A stretch of 64,000 nucleotides of DNA, taken from NCBI GenBank assembly GCA_002692855.1, contig NZMJ01000058.1, positions 166,759-230,758 on the forward strand, in the 5' to 3' direction. The notes beneath the pieces were generated by a model. The model was not told the DNA's origin and ran no database searches. It saw nothing but the letters and a program-made list of their open reading frames with translations. This DNA comes from Maricaulis sp. GTDB taxonomy: Bacteria > Pseudomonadota > Alphaproteobacteria > Caulobacterales > Maricaulaceae. Made by a program: the position numbers and the translations under genes. Below, piece by piece: positions 31,626 through 40,495 of this stretch; within the stretch, counting starts at the first letter, position 1, and each line of letters begins with the position of its first letter.

Positions 31626-32000
31626 TCAGTTGGAATCTCCGTCCTTGATGATTTCCGTCATGGTGACGCCGAGGCGTTCGTCGACGACGACGACCTCACC
31701 GCGCGCGACCAGGCGGTTGTTGACGTAAATATCGATCGCTTCGCCGACTTTCCGGTCGAGTTCGACGACCGAGCCGGCTTTCAGCTTCAACAGCGAATGC
31801 ACGTCGAGATTCACCTTGCCGAGCACGGCCGACACGTTGACGGGCACATCGAAGACGGGCTCCAGGTCAACGGCGGTTTTCTCGTCCTCGTCGGCGAGTG
31901 TTTCCACGAGGCTGTTGTTCTGCGGGGCAGGGACGGACGCCGTGTCTTCGGACGCGCCGCCGCTGAACTCGGGCAGATCCAGATCCTTGTCATCGGCCAT
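31626..32000 (-). CDS. fliN: Flagellar motor switch protein FliN
   Basis: 124 residues from the ATG at 32000. An acidic disordered N-terminus (about 1-45) precedes the SpoA domain (about 48-120; VPVNVSAVLGKVNLDVHSLL, then GEAIDIYVNNRLVARGEVVVVDERLGVTMTEI around it). FliN forms the C-ring rim with FliM and FliG. No fliM lies in the window. Confidence 0.93.
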   Translation of the reverse strand: MADDKDLDLPEFSGGASEDTASVPAPQNNSLVETLADEDEKTAVDLEPVFDVPVNVSAVLGKVNLDVHSLLKLKAGSVVELDRKVGEAIDIYVNNRLVARGEVVVVDERLGVTMTEIIKDGDSN

Positions 32001-32011
32001 CGGTTTTCTCC

Positions 32012-32677
32012 TCACGCAGCATGCGTGTCTGCAGCGCCGGCTTCGCCGGGCGCGCTATTTCGTGCCGGACGGTCGTCCGGCTCCTGTTCCAGCCACTTGC
32101 CGACGAGTTCCGTCAGCCGGGCCTCAATCTCTTCTCCGGACCGCGCCACGCTGCCGCGCCGCCATTCGAGGCGGCAGTCGGCTCCGGTCAGGCCGGTTTC
32201 GCCGCGCACCGTCACGCCGCCTTCAAACCCGCACTGGCTGGCGACCTCGCCGAGCAGTTCGACCAACGGCGCCTCGAGTTCCGGCGCGCAATGCACCGAC
32301 AGCCGCGGCTCGCCGCGCAACTCACTCATCATTTCGGCCGCGAGCGCTGCAACCGTGTCGGCTGCGTGCCGCTCCAGCGCCGCGCCTGCGATCTTGCCCG
32401 CTGCGGCCAGGGCAAGTTCAGCGGCTTCGGCGCGAAGCGTTTCGCTTTCGTCGTGCAGGCGCGCGAAGATCAACTGCATCTGCGAAGCCACGGCGCGGAC
32501 GGCATCGGCCTGGGCCTGCGCGGCCCGTGCGGTCTCGCTGGCCTGTCCGTCCTCGAACGCCGCAGCCTTGACGACAGCGACTTCCTCTTCGGTCAGGATA
32601 CGGCGCACGCGGTCGCCATCGCGCAGCACTTCCCCGCTTTCGGAGAAGACCGTCGTGAAGGCGTATTTTTGCGTCAT
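32012..32677 (-). CDS. fliH: Flagellar export regulator FliH
   Basis: 221 residues. Charged, Ala/Glu-rich helical N-terminal half (about 25-125) and a C-terminal FliH/HrpE-like domain (about 130-205; LSVHCAPELEAPLVELLGEV). FliH links the FliI ATPase to the C-ring. Identification relies on composition, length and the position between fliG and fliN. Spacings of 11-13 bases on both sides indicate one operon. Confidence 0.85.
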   Translation of the reverse strand: MTQKYAFTTVFSESGEVLRDGDRVRRILTEEEVAVVKAAAFEDGQASETARAAQAQADAVRAVASQMQLIFARLHDESETLRAEAAELALAAAGKIAGAALERHAADTVAALAAEMMSELRGEPRLSVHCAPELEAPLVELLGEVASQCGFEGGVTVRGETGLTGADCRLEWRRGSVARSGEEIEARLTELVGKWLEQEPDDRPARNSAPGEAGAADTHAA

Positions 32678-32690
32678 ATCCGGATCGTCC

Positions 32691-33719
32691 CTAGTAGATC
32701 AGTTCGTCATCGCCGCCGCTGTCGGCGAGCAGGATTTCGCCCTTGGCGGCGAGGTCCTTGGCGGCGGCGACCATGGCTTGTTGCGATTGGTCGACATCGC
32801 GCAGGCGCACAGGACCCATCGCCGCCATGTCGTCCTTCATGATTTTCGCGGCACGTTCGGACATGTTCGAGAAGAACAGGTCACGCAGCGAATCCGAGGC
32901 ACCCTTCAGCGCCAGTGCCAGCTGGTCCTTGTCGACCGCGCGCAACAGCGTCTGGATGCTGCCCGGGTCGAGCTTCGAGAGGTCTTCGAAGACGAACATC
33001 AGGGCACGGATCTTCTCCGCGGAATCGCGGTTGCGTTCCTCGAGCGATGCCAGGAAGCGGTTCTCGGTCTGGCGGTCGAAATTGTTGAAGATGTCGGCCA
33101 TCATCTCGTGGCTGTCGCGCTTCGAGGTGCGCGCCAGGTTCGACATGAATTCGGTCCGCAGCGTTTCCTCGATCTTGTCGAGAATCTCGCGCTGGACCGG
33201 CTCCATGCGCAGCATCCGCATCACGACTTCGAGCGCGAAATCCTCGGGCAGGGACGCCAGCACGCGCGAGGCATGCTCGCCCTTCACCTTGGACAGGACG
33301 ACCGCGACGGTCTGCGGGTATTCATTCTTCAGATAGTTCGCGAGAACGACCTCGTTCACATTGCCCAGCTTGTCCCACATGGTCCGGCCGGCGGGACCGC
33401 GCAGCTCTTCCATGATGTTCTCGACCTTGCCTTCCGGCAGGAAGCCGGTGAGCAGGCGCTGGGTCGCTTCAAACGAGCCCATGACCGAACCGCCGGACGA
33501 CATCTGGCTGGCAAAGTCGACGATCAGCTTTTCAACGACCTTGGACGACACATTGCCCAGGTTGGACATGGCGGAGGAGAGTTCGCGGATCTCCTCTTCG
33601 TCCATCATGCTCCAGAGCTTGTGCTCCTCCTCGCCAAGGGCGAGCAGGATGACGGCAGCCTTTTCCGGCCCGGAGAGCCGGCTGGGATCCTCGATCATGC
33701 GTTTGGGTTCGCGCGCCAC
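32691..33719 (-). CDS. fliG: Flagellar motor switch protein FliG
   Basis: 342 residues from a GTG two bases after the fliF stop; an ATG at 33698 is the alternative start. Three FliG domains are visible: N-terminal FliF-binding, middle (EHxxR-like region near [22 protein letters not shown] in two parts), and the C-terminal stator-interacting domain with the charged helix ([20 protein letters not shown] region). FliG transmits torque from MotA to the rotor. Confidence 0.96.
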   Translation of the reverse strand: MAREPKRMIEDPSRLSGPEKAAVILLALGEEEHKLWSMMDEEEIRELSSAMSNLGNVSSKVVEKLIVDFASQMSSGGSVMGSFEATQRLLTGFLPEGKVENIMEELRGPAGRTMWDKLGNVNEVVLANYLKNEYPQTVAVVLSKVKGEHASRVLASLPEDFALEVVMRMLRMEPVQREILDKIEETLRTEFMSNLARTSKRDSHEMMADIFNNFDRQTENRFLASLEERNRDSAEKIRALMFVFEDLSKLDPGSIQTLLRAVDKDQLALALKGASDSLRDLFFSNMSERAAKIMKDDMAAMGPVRLRDVDQSQQAMVAAAKDLAAKGEILLADSGGDDELIY

Positions 33720-33721
33720 GA

Positions 33722-35368
33722 TCAGTTCTCACTCATCCAGGTGCGCAGGATCGACATCGACTCGTCGGGGTGCTGGTCGACGATGCCGACGACCTTCTTG
33801 ACGGACGAGGCTTTCACCTGGCCGTCAATTTTCGCGATATCGATTCCGGCGTCATAGGCTTCGGGTGCGGGCAGGCTGGCGCCTGACCCGGCGGATTGAT
33901 TGGCAACGGCGGCTTGCGCTTCGGGTCCTGCGACGGCTGCGCCGCCGCCTTCGCCGGCTGCTGCGCCTGCAAGGGCGAGCGTCGGCGCGGAACCGGCGCC
34001 CTTGGCCAGCGGGCGCGCAACAAGGAAGATCACAAGCAGGGCAGTGATGAACATCACCGCGATCTCGGCGACGCGCATCATGTCATTCTTCGAAAATGAG
34101 AAACCTGAACTGGCCGGCGTGCCGAGCGACGGGTCGGCCCGCGCAAAGCGCACATTGGTCACTTCCAGCGCGTCCTGCCGCACGTCATTGGCGGTGAAGC
34201 CCATGGCGCTGCGCACCAGGGCTTCGATCCGGGACATTTCCTCGGGCGTGCGCTCGCGATAGGTCAGCGTGCCGTCTTCGCCGGCTTCCCAGACACCATC
34301 GACCGCAACGGCGACCGAGAGGCGCTCGACCGCACCCGCTTCGCGCACATGGGTGCGGGTCGTACGGGAATTCTCGTAGTTGACGGTCTCGTGCGAGTTG
34401 GTGCGGGTCGAGGCGACGCGCGGATCGCCCGAACCACCCGCCGCATCTTCCGGCAGGTTTTCGGACGCGGACACCGCGCCGTCATTGCCTTCCGTGTCGA
34501 GGGATTCCTCTTCCGTCCGGTCGCGCGACAGAACGACCTGGCCTTCCGGATCGAAGATCTCCTGGCTTTCCGTCATCGACGTGCGGTCCAGTTCGGCACT
34601 GACCTGCACACGGGCAGAGCCGGTGCCGACGACACCTTCCACCAGGTTCAGGATGCGTGCGCGAAGCTGCTCTTCCAGGCGCTGACGACGGTCGTCGATG
34701 ATGCCGGCTCCGGCTTCCTCGCCGGGGTTCGGGCCGATGAAATACCGCCCGGTCGTATCAGCGACGGTGATCTGGCCGGGTTCGAGATTGGGAACGGCGC
34801 TGGCTACGATATTGCGGATGATCGCGAGCTGGCGGTCATTCATTTCACCGCGCGCCGACACCGTGATGACGGCGCTCGGCTGAGTGGATTCGCGCTCGAA
34901 CAGACGCCGCTCGGGCAGAACCAGGTGAACCCGTGCGGTAGCAATGGGGTCGAGCGACTGGATCGTCCGGGCCAGTTCGCCTTCCAGCGCCCGCTTGGCG
35001 TTCAGATTCTGGACGAAGCTCGTGGTGCCGAGCGCGTCCGTGTTGTCGAAAATCTCGTAGCCGACCGATCCGAAACCCAGCGCACCGCCGCTGGCGACGC
35101 GCACGCGCGCCTCGTCGACCTGGTCGCGCGGCACATAGATCGAACTGCCGCCATTGCGGAACTCGTATGTGATGCCGGCCTCGTCCAGACGCTCGCTCGC
35201 CGCTGACGCGTCCGAAGGAGACAGGCTGGAATAAAGCAGGGACTGGCTGCCGCCGCCCATATTGGTCGTGAAGAAAACCAGGGCCATGGCAATGCCGACC
35301 GCCAATCCGAAGATGGCCATCAGCCGCACAGGCCCGAGTGATTTGAATTGGTCCAACAGTCCGTTCAC
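33722..35368 (-). CDS. fliF: Flagellar MS-ring protein FliF
   Basis: 548 residues with a GTG start. Two membrane anchors (about 20-38 and 435-455) enclose the periplasmic YscJ/FliF ring-building domains (about 45-220). The C-terminal cytoplasmic tail binds FliG (ending [10 protein letters not shown]). FliF is the first structure of the basal body. It heads the operon fliF-fliG-fliH-fliN-flbD-flhA-flhF-flhG, behind a CtrA-like box. Confidence 0.96.
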   Translation of the reverse strand: MNGLLDQFKSLGPVRLMAIFGLAVGIAMALVFFTTNMGGGSQSLLYSSLSPSDASAASERLDEAGITYEFRNGGSSIYVPRDQVDEARVRVASGGALGFGSVGYEIFDNTDALGTTSFVQNLNAKRALEGELARTIQSLDPIATARVHLVLPERRLFERESTQPSAVITVSARGEMNDRQLAIIRNIVASAVPNLEPGQITVADTTGRYFIGPNPGEEAGAGIIDDRRQRLEEQLRARILNLVEGVVGTGSARVQVSAELDRTSMTESQEIFDPEGQVVLSRDRTEEESLDTEGNDGAVSASENLPEDAAGGSGDPRVASTRTNSHETVNYENSRTTRTHVREAGAVERLSVAVAVDGVWEAGEDGTLTYRERTPEEMSRIEALVRSAMGFTANDVRQDALEVTNVRFARADPSLGTPASSGFSFSKNDMMRVAEIAVMFITALLVIFLVARPLAKGAGSAPTLALAGAAAGEGGGAAVAGPEAQAAVANQSAGSGASLPAPEAYDAGIDIAKIDGQVKASSVKKVVGIVDQHPDESMSILRTWMSEN

Positions 35369-35419
35369 GCGTGATCCGCCCCGAAAATCGTCCCCACCGG
35401 CCCCTCAGACCGGTCACTG

Positions 35420-35459
35420 GGCAGATTTTTCCCACCTGTCGCGTAAACGAGGGTTTAAC
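35420..35459 (-). promoter_or_regulatory. CtrA-type box and FlbD-like half-site upstream of fliF
   Basis: On the plus strand TAAA (35444-35447), seven bases, then TTAA (35455-35458). Read toward fliF this is TTAA-N7-TTTA, one mismatch from the CtrA consensus. Between it and the start codon lies GGCAGATT (35420-35427), the core of the 10-bp element found at the sigma-54 promoters near 40.2 kb. In Caulobacter, CtrA activates and FlbD represses fliF; the arrangement here fits that scheme. Confidence 0.55.
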
Positions 35460-35495
35460 TTGCGCGAACAGATTGCAGGATTTTGCGCATGCGAA

Positions 35496-35527
35496 GACGA
35501 CGGCGCGGCGATTGCCGGGCCGTCGTC
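35496..35527 (-). terminator. Probable terminator of sciP
   Basis: Perfect 9-bp stem GACGACGGC / GCCGTCGTC with a 14-base loop, downstream of the sciP stop. Read on the minus strand it lacks a good U-run until AAAATCC further on, so partial read-through into fliF is possible. Confidence 0.45.
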
Positions 35528-35572
35528 AGTGCCGCCGATGCCCCAGGGGAGGGGAGACTTTCGGGCGGGAGA

Positions 35573-35842
35573 TTAGCGGTATTGCTGAACCCGGGTGGTG
35601 CGCAGGCCCGCCAGTCCGTGGCGGTCGATGGCGCGTTGCCAGCCCAGGAATTCCTCGACACTCAGGCGATAGCGCTCACACGCATCTTCCAGTGACAGAA
35701 GGCCTCCCCGAACGGCTGCGACGACCTCGGCCTTGCGGCGGATCACCCAGCGTTGGGTCGAAGTTGGCGGAAGGTCTGCCAGCGTGAGCGGGCTGCCGTC
35801 CGGACCAATGACAAAGTTTTCGCGGCGAAGACGCGTCTGCAT
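35573..35842 (-). CDS. sciP: CtrA inhibitor SciP (DUF1153)
   Basis: 89 residues from the ATG at 35842. The segment GPDGSPLTLADLPP, then RWVIRRKAEVVAAVRGGLLS and the ending GLRTTRVQQYR, match Caulobacter SciP almost residue for residue. SciP is a small HTH protein that blocks CtrA-dependent transcription in swarmer cells. A GATTC methylation site (35843-35847) adjoins the start codon. Its place between flgE and the fliF operon puts the antagonist next to a main CtrA target. Confidence 0.95.
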   Translation of the reverse strand: MQTRLRRENFVIGPDGSPLTLADLPPTSTQRWVIRRKAEVVAAVRGGLLSLEDACERYRLSVEEFLGWQRAIDRHGLAGLRTTRVQQYR

Positions 35843-36029
35843 GATTCTAACCCCACACACCGTGTTTTTTGTTGGTCGTGTTTTTCTTTGTTGGGGGAAG
35901 ACTACACGCGGGCTTTTAACAAACCCCTGAAAGCCGGGGTAAATTTCGTCCTAATATCAGCGGTAAAAATGGACAGACCCCCGGGCCGTGGGCCGGGGAT
36001 CTGCCTTACGTCAGTTCAGGGATCGGCGG
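35843..36029. promoter_or_regulatory. sciP promoter region
   Basis: 187 bases between flgE and sciP, lower in GC. It contains T-rich tracts (near 35865 and 35880), one TTAA half-site (35916-35919) and a CCCCGG / CCGGGG inverted repeat near 35981, which may end the flgE transcript. No full CtrA site with 7-base spacing is visible. Confidence 0.35.
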
Positions 36030-37418
36030 TTACCGCTTCATGCGGATCGCTTCGTCCATCATCTCGTCCGCCGTCGTGATGATTTTCGACGACGCCGAAT
36101 AGGCCCGCTGCGTGGTGATCAGCGAGGTGAATTCGGTGGCCAGATCGACATTGGAGTTTTCCAGCGTCGAAGAGGCAATTGCGCCCGACCCGCCGCTGCC
36201 CGGACCATTCAGGGTGAAGGTTCCGGAGTCCGGCGTGATCGAATAGGTGCCGCCCGACACGGCGGCCAATCCGTTCGGATTGACGAAGCTCGCCACCGGG
36301 ATCTGGTAGATCTTGCGCACGATGCCGTTGTCGAACTTGGCGAAGACGAAGCCTTCGCGGTCCACCTCGACGCCGGAGAAGTCACCGAACACGGCGCCGT
36401 CGACCTGGGTCGAAAGCAGCGCAGACGGGCTGTCATACTGCGTCAGGCCGCCCGGCTGGGTCGCCGAGCCGAGGAACATGCTGATCGACTGTGCCGCAAT
36501 GCCCTCGCTAGCGGCCCACTGGTACTGGTTGGCACCCAGCGCGCCGGTATTGGTCGATGCCAGGAAGTTCAGCGTCGTGGGCAGGGTCGTGTTGGTCAGG
36601 TCCAGATCGCCATTCGTGTCGAATGCGATAATGCCGGTGGCAATCTGGCCGTCGACAAGACCGGTCCCGGTCGTCACGTCGGTGGCCGGCTCGACATGCA
36701 GTTCGGCATGCCATTGATTGGCGGTCGAACTCTTCAGCACCGACAGGGTGATGGTCCGGGCGCCGCCCTGGCTGTCATAGATCTGGATCGAGCGCTGGAA
36801 GTCCGGCGTCACAGCTCCGGAGGCCATGTTCGTGGCACTGGTGCCCCCGGCATAGGTGGCTTCGGCAGCCGACACGGTCTGGCTGGCCTGGAAGTTGGCG
36901 TTCACCGCGACATTGGATGTCTGCTCGGCGGCACCGCCGATGGCTGACAGATTGATCGCTTCGAGCGAGCTGAGATCTGACGGATTGCGCGTGATCGATC
37001 CGTCCGAACCGACCGGCCACCCATAGAGGAACAGCCCGGCATCGTTTCGCAGGAAGCCGTTCGCGTCGGCCTCGAAGCGGCCGGCACGGCTGAAATAGAC
37101 CGGGTCCGTGGTCGACGTGGTCGTCGAGGCGTTACGGACGACGAAGAAGCCGTCGCCGGAGATCGCCAGGTCCGTGGCCGAGCTGCCCGGAGTCAGCAGT
37201 CCGCCGCGGGAAATCTCGAGGCGATTGATCGACGAAACACCGCCGGCTGCGTAGCGCGAGGATGCGCCGCGGCTCTCGTAGAGCGGCGAGAAGGTCGTCG
37301 CTGCCCGCTTGTAGCCGACCGTGTTCACGTTCGCGATATTGTCGGAAATCGCGGCCAGTGCGCTGGAATTGGCCAGCAAGCCGGATGCGCCGGCCCAGAG
37401 TGCGGAATTGATACTCAT
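36030..37418 (-). CDS. flgE: Flagellar hook protein FlgE
   Basis: 462 residues. The N-terminal rod/hook motif (ALWAGASGLLANSSALAAIS, then DNIANVNTVGYK) and the C-terminal helix (ASSTLENSNVDLATEFTSLI, then TTQRAYSASSKII) are the conserved ends of axial proteins. The middle is the variable FlgE D1-D2 region. Third gene of fliK-flgD-flgE, with a 118-base gap after flgD in which I find no sigma-54 match. Confidence 0.96.
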   Translation of the reverse strand: MSINSALWAGASGLLANSSALAAISDNIANVNTVGYKRAATTFSPLYESRGASSRYAAGGVSSINRLEISRGGLLTPGSSATDLAISGDGFFVVRNASTTTSTTDPVYFSRAGRFEADANGFLRNDAGLFLYGWPVGSDGSITRNPSDLSSLEAINLSAIGGAAEQTSNVAVNANFQASQTVSAAEATYAGGTSATNMASGAVTPDFQRSIQIYDSQGGARTITLSVLKSSTANQWHAELHVEPATDVTTGTGLVDGQIATGIIAFDTNGDLDLTNTTLPTTLNFLASTNTGALGANQYQWAASEGIAAQSISMFLGSATQPGGLTQYDSPSALLSTQVDGAVFGDFSGVEVDREGFVFAKFDNGIVRKIYQIPVASFVNPNGLAAVSGGTYSITPDSGTFTLNGPGSGGSGAIASSTLENSNVDLATEFTSLITTQRAYSASSKIITTADEMMDEAIRMKR

Positions 37419-37536
37419 CGTGAGTGCTCCCCATTTGGTGCGAAGGAGCGTTCTGCTGTGTTGTGAAACCCCACGCCCGCGGATTCTTCGCGTGCCGTGC
37501 CGAACTCTGAATGGTCCGGTTCTTGTCCAGTCCAGT

Positions 37537-38202
37537 TTACGCGGTGGCCGCCTCCCTCAGGGCGCGGACCGATGAAAGCGGGACACGAAGCTGTCCCATC
37601 TCGATAACGACTTCGGAACCCGACAGATCGACCCCGGTGACACGGGAGGTCGAACTGACGGTGGATGACATGGTCTCGCCATTGGCGTTGGTTGCGTTCA
37701 CGGTCAGCGAGTAGAGGCCGTCGGCCAGGCTGTTGCCGCTGCCGTCGGTTCCGTCCCAGGCCAGCGTGTGGCGGCCGGGGCCGGTCTCGCCTTCGAGACG
37801 CGCGACGACACGGCCGGTCGCATCGCGGATGACCAGTTGGGATTCGGCCGCCTGATCAGGCAGCGTGTAGCCCCACTCCGCCTGACCGCCGGTCAGGGCC
37901 GTCTGCGGTGAATTCACGGTCGCCATGCGGCCCATGAAACCGATCGCGGCGCCTTGCGCAGCCGCCGACTGGATCACCAGAAGCGATTCCAGGTTCTGGT
38001 TCGAGGCAATTTGCTGCTCGACGCTGGAAAAGCTGACGAGCTGGTCAACGAACTGCGTCGAATCGAGCGGGCTCAGCGGGTCCTGGTTCTTCATCTGCTC
38101 GGTAAGCAGGGTGAGGAACATCTCGAAATTCTCGGCCAGGCGGACCTGCGAGCTGGCATTGGTGCCACCGAGTGCCGAACCGACTGCTGCTGTATCAACC
38201 AT
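37537..38202 (-). CDS. flgD: Hook assembly scaffold FlgD
   Basis: 221 residues. The N-terminal part carries the FlgD signature around FLTLLTEQMKNQDPLSPLD and STQFVDQLVSFSSVEQQ. The C-terminal half is the FlgD Ig-like/tudor region (about 100-200; LVIRDATGRVVARLEG). FlgD caps the growing hook. It is separated from fliK by nine bases. Confidence 0.95.
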   Translation of the reverse strand: MVDTAAVGSALGGTNASSQVRLAENFEMFLTLLTEQMKNQDPLSPLDSTQFVDQLVSFSSVEQQIASNQNLESLLVIQSAAAQGAAIGFMGRMATVNSPQTALTGGQAEWGYTLPDQAAESQLVIRDATGRVVARLEGETGPGRHTLAWDGTDGSGNSLADGLYSLTVNATNANGETMSSTVSSTSRVTGVDLSGSEVVIEMGQLRVPLSSVRALREAATA

Positions 38203-38211
38203 GCCGGTCTC

Positions 38212-40059
38212 CTAGATTTTCACGTCGATGCCGGATGCGCCGGAAAGCGCAAATCCGTACAATCGGGACATCGGGCCGGCCGCCGGGTCGGGAAGGGCGC
38301 TTGCCGCCTCGCCGTCGGTGTAAAGGCCGAAACTGTTGGCATTGCCGTCAAACTCGTCACGCGTGTCGTCACCGCCTTGTGACAGCTCGAATTCGAGGCC
38401 GGAGTCACCAAGGTCGAGACCGGCTTCAGCCAGGGCGCGTTCGAGTTCGCGCGACGAGCGTTGCAGGTCAGCCAGCGTTTCGGGCCGTTCCGCGCTCAGC
38501 ACCGCGTGGACGCGGTTGTCGCTCGAATTGACGTGCAGCTTCACATCGATCTTGCCGAGTTCGGGCGGGTCCATGCGAATTTCAAATTGCCGCTGGCCCT
38601 GATTGAAATTGCGGACCACTTGCGCGGCCAGGTGCGGTGCCGTGTGTGCGGGCAGGCGCTGGGCCTGGGCCGCGGCGCCGGGCCGGGTCGCAGCCTCCGC
38701 GCCGCGAAGTTCCGCGCTCTGGCGCTGCAAGGCCAGCTCACCTTCAAACTCACCGTCCGCAGGCGGCGGCAATTCAGTCGGGGCAGGGGCGTCCTGGCGC
38801 TGTGCCAGGGCCTGAACCGGGTCGCTCGACACCTTGCCGGTCATCAGATCGGCCGCCGGAGAAAGGGCGGAACGTACAGAATTTGCACCCGGTGCAGGCG
38901 ATGTGCTCGCCGCAGCGCCCGATTGTGAAGCGGGCATCGAAGCCGAGGCGGCCTTCGGGGCTCCCGCGGCCTGCGCGATCCCGGCCGGCTTTTCCAGAAT
39001 GGCCCGCGGACGGCCGCTATCGGTCAGTACCGCCTGTTCCCCGGTCGGCAGGGTCTGGGCGGACACGGATGTCTGCACCGCGGCCTGGGTGTTGGGTTGC
39101 GCTGCGGCCTGGGCGGTATTGGCTGCGCCTTGGGTGACAGAGTGTGCCGGTCCGCCCGTCACCGGGGCAGACGGGGCTTGAGCGGCTGATTTCGCTGTGG
39201 CGGCCGACTTGGCGCCTGTGGCGTCGCCTTGTGCCGTATTGCTCACGAGCGCGGACGCAGGGGTCTGCCCGTTTCCGGCAGGCGCACCCGAGACGTCCGG
39301 GCGCTGTCCCCCACCGGTCTGCGGCGCGAGAATTGCGTTTTCGGGCGGTTGACCGCCACCGGTCGCGGGCGCCGTGACGGTGCCAGCCTGGAAAGGATTA
39401 CCGCCCCCCGTTGAAGGGGCCGTGATGGTGCCGGCCTGGAAAGGATTACCGCCCCCCGTTGAAGGCGCCGTGATGTTGCCAGCCTGGAAGGGATTGCCGC
39501 CCCCCGTCGAAGGAGTCTCGACATGTCCGTTCCCAAACGGATTGCCGCCGCCGGTCGAGGGTCCGGGGATCTGACCGTTCCCAAAGGGTGTGCCGCCTCC
39601 GGTCGAGGGTGCAGTGATCTGGCCGGTCAGGAAAGGCGTGCCGCCACCCGTATCCGGCGGAGCTAGGTTTGCGGTCCTGAACGGATCAGGACCGCCCGTG
39701 GGGGGCGGGGTCAGCTCGCCGGAAGAAAATGGATCGGGACCGCCCGTCGCGCCCGGCAGTCCGGCATGGTCCTCGGGAGGCTGGCCGCCGCCGGTCTGCG
39801 GCGCGCGCGGCTCTCCTGGAGCGCGGATGGTGCGCGGATCGCCGCCGCGACCGCCAGGAACGATGCCCCGGTCGCGTGGATCGGTAATGCCGTCGCGGAC
39901 AGCGTGAGCCCGGCGCGAGTGGGCCGTGATCGGCTCGGCCTCGTTCAGCAAGGCATCGAAACGCGAATCCGGCGAGTCGGCGGCTGCGCCGCGCGACTGT
40001 CCCCGTCCGGTCTGCGCCGTCGGCGCGGAAAACTCGGGTATGTAAGCGTCCGCATTCAT
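38212..40059 (-). CDS. fliK: Hook-length control protein FliK with tandem repeats
   Basis: 615 residues from the ATG at 40059. The C-terminal Flg_hook domain (about 495-595; GQRQFEIRMDPPELGKIDVK start) switches export specificity when the hook is finished. The N-terminal half contains about eleven copies of a 16-residue Gly/Pro-rich unit (T-G-G-G-x-P-F-x-x-G-x-I-T-A-P-S), residues about 87-260. Central copies are nearly identical at DNA level. The remainder of the linker is Ala/Gln/Thr-rich. FliK acts as a molecular ruler, so repeat number could affect hook length. Confidence 0.9.
   Translation of the reverse strand: MNADAYIPEFSAPTAQTGRGQSRGAAADSPDSRFDALLNEAEPITAHSRRAHAVRDGITDPRDRGIVPGGRGGDPRTIRAPGEPRAPQTGGGQPPEDHAGLPGATGGPDPFSSGELTPPPTGGPDPFRTANLAPPDTGGGTPFLTGQITAPSTGGGTPFGNGQIPGPSTGGGNPFGNGHVETPSTGGGNPFQAGNITAPSTGGGNPFQAGTITAPSTGGGNPFQAGTVTAPATGGGQPPENAILAPQTGGGQRPDVSGAPAGNGQTPASALVSNTAQGDATGAKSAATAKSAAQAPSAPVTGGPAHSVTQGAANTAQAAAQPNTQAAVQTSVSAQTLPTGEQAVLTDSGRPRAILEKPAGIAQAAGAPKAASASMPASQSGAAASTSPAPGANSVRSALSPAADLMTGKVSSDPVQALAQRQDAPAPTELPPPADGEFEGELALQRQSAELRGAEAATRPGAAAQAQRLPAHTAPHLAAQVVRNFNQGQRQFEIRMDPPELGKIDVKLHVNSSDNRVHAVLSAERPETLADLQRSSRELERALAEAGLDLGDSGLEFELSQGGDDTRDEFDGNANSFGLYTDGEAASALPDPAAGPMSRLYGFALSGASGIDVKI
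39370..39730. repeat. 48-bp tandem repeats within fliK
   Basis: In-frame 48-bp units encoding the 16-residue FliK repeat. Those between about 39385 and 39530 are almost identical (for example CCTGGAAAGGATTACCGCCC twice, then CCTGGAAGGGATTGCCGCCC). Outer copies are more diverged. Confidence 0.85.
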
Positions 40060-40131
40060 GGTGCGCGACGTCCTCTTTCTCATCCACTCATGACATCAGG
40101 CGGATTGACGCCCTGTCCCGATGAGAAGACT

Positions 40132-40148
40132 GGCAAGCCGTGTGCCAG
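40132..40148 (-). promoter_or_regulatory. Sigma-54 promoter for fliK-flgD-flgE
   Basis: On the minus strand CTGGCACACGGCTTGCCA: TGGCAC, five bases, TTGC, an exact match to the -24/-12 consensus. The predicted start of transcription is about 60 bases before fliK. Confidence 0.8.
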
Positions 40149-40207
40149 CAGGGCAATTCACACAAGCCATTGAAAACACGTGATAAAGAGAATTTCGGGC
40201 AGGCGGT

Positions 40208-40259
40208 CGATTCTGCCATCCCGGCAGATTCGTTCCGGTCCACCCGTGGCGAATCTGCC
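40208..40259. promoter_or_regulatory. Three copies of a 10-bp element, probable FlbD enhancer sites
   Basis: CGATTCTGCC (40208-40217), GGCAGATTCG (40223-40232) and CGAATCTGCC (40250-40259): the second is the exact reverse complement of the third, and the first differs at one position. They sit between two divergent sigma-54 promoters, about 60-130 bases from each, as expected for an activator such as FlbD. Every copy contains GANTC. Confidence 0.6.
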
Positions 40260-40280
40260 TAGCGGTCCGTGCAATCGGGT

Positions 40281-40298
40281 TTGGCCTGCGGGTTGCGA
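40281..40298 (+). promoter_or_regulatory. Sigma-54 promoter for flgK-flgL
   Basis: TTGGCCTGCGGGTTGCGA: GG at 40283-40284 and GC at 40295-40296 with the obligatory 10-base spacing and TTGC at -12. It lies about 200 bases before flgK. Confidence 0.65.
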
Positions 40299-40495
40299 CA
40301 CTCCTCATTGATCGCGCGCGGCACCTTGCGGCGCGCAAACACGAACGGGCCAGAAATAATGGTTCAATATGAACAACTTGGCAGTCAGGCGGGCATGGTT
40401 CTGCGCGGCGTCATGACGCTCCGTGCCCCGGCAATTCCTGCCCGACGCCCGGCAGTTTTATCCGGTTGTTTCAAGGATTCGCGGGAGGCGCGCGC

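Larger units (their letters stand above)
40060..40495. other. Intergenic region between fliK and flgK
   Basis: 436 bases without a supported gene. It contains the two sigma-54-type promoters and the 10-bp elements listed separately. The part from 40300 to 40480 holds nothing further that I recognise apart from the flgK ribosome site GGGAGG. Confidence 0.7.

Noticed and set aside
31797..33857. 686-residue open frame on the plus strand
   Set aside because: Antisense to fliN, fliH and fliG, all with recognisable domains. The sequence is His/Arg/Asp-rich in the way of high-GC shadow frames.
35843..36029. Full CtrA site in the sciP promoter
   Set aside because: Only one TTAA half-site is present and nothing resembling a second half lies at 7-base spacing.
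37419..37536. Separate sigma-54 promoter for flgE
   Set aside because: I checked every GG-N10-GC possibility on the minus strand in this gap and found none. flgE is more likely read from the fliK promoter.
39370..39730. CRISPR-like spaced repeats
   Set aside because: Repeats are contiguous 48-bp coding units in frame with fliK, with no unique spacers.
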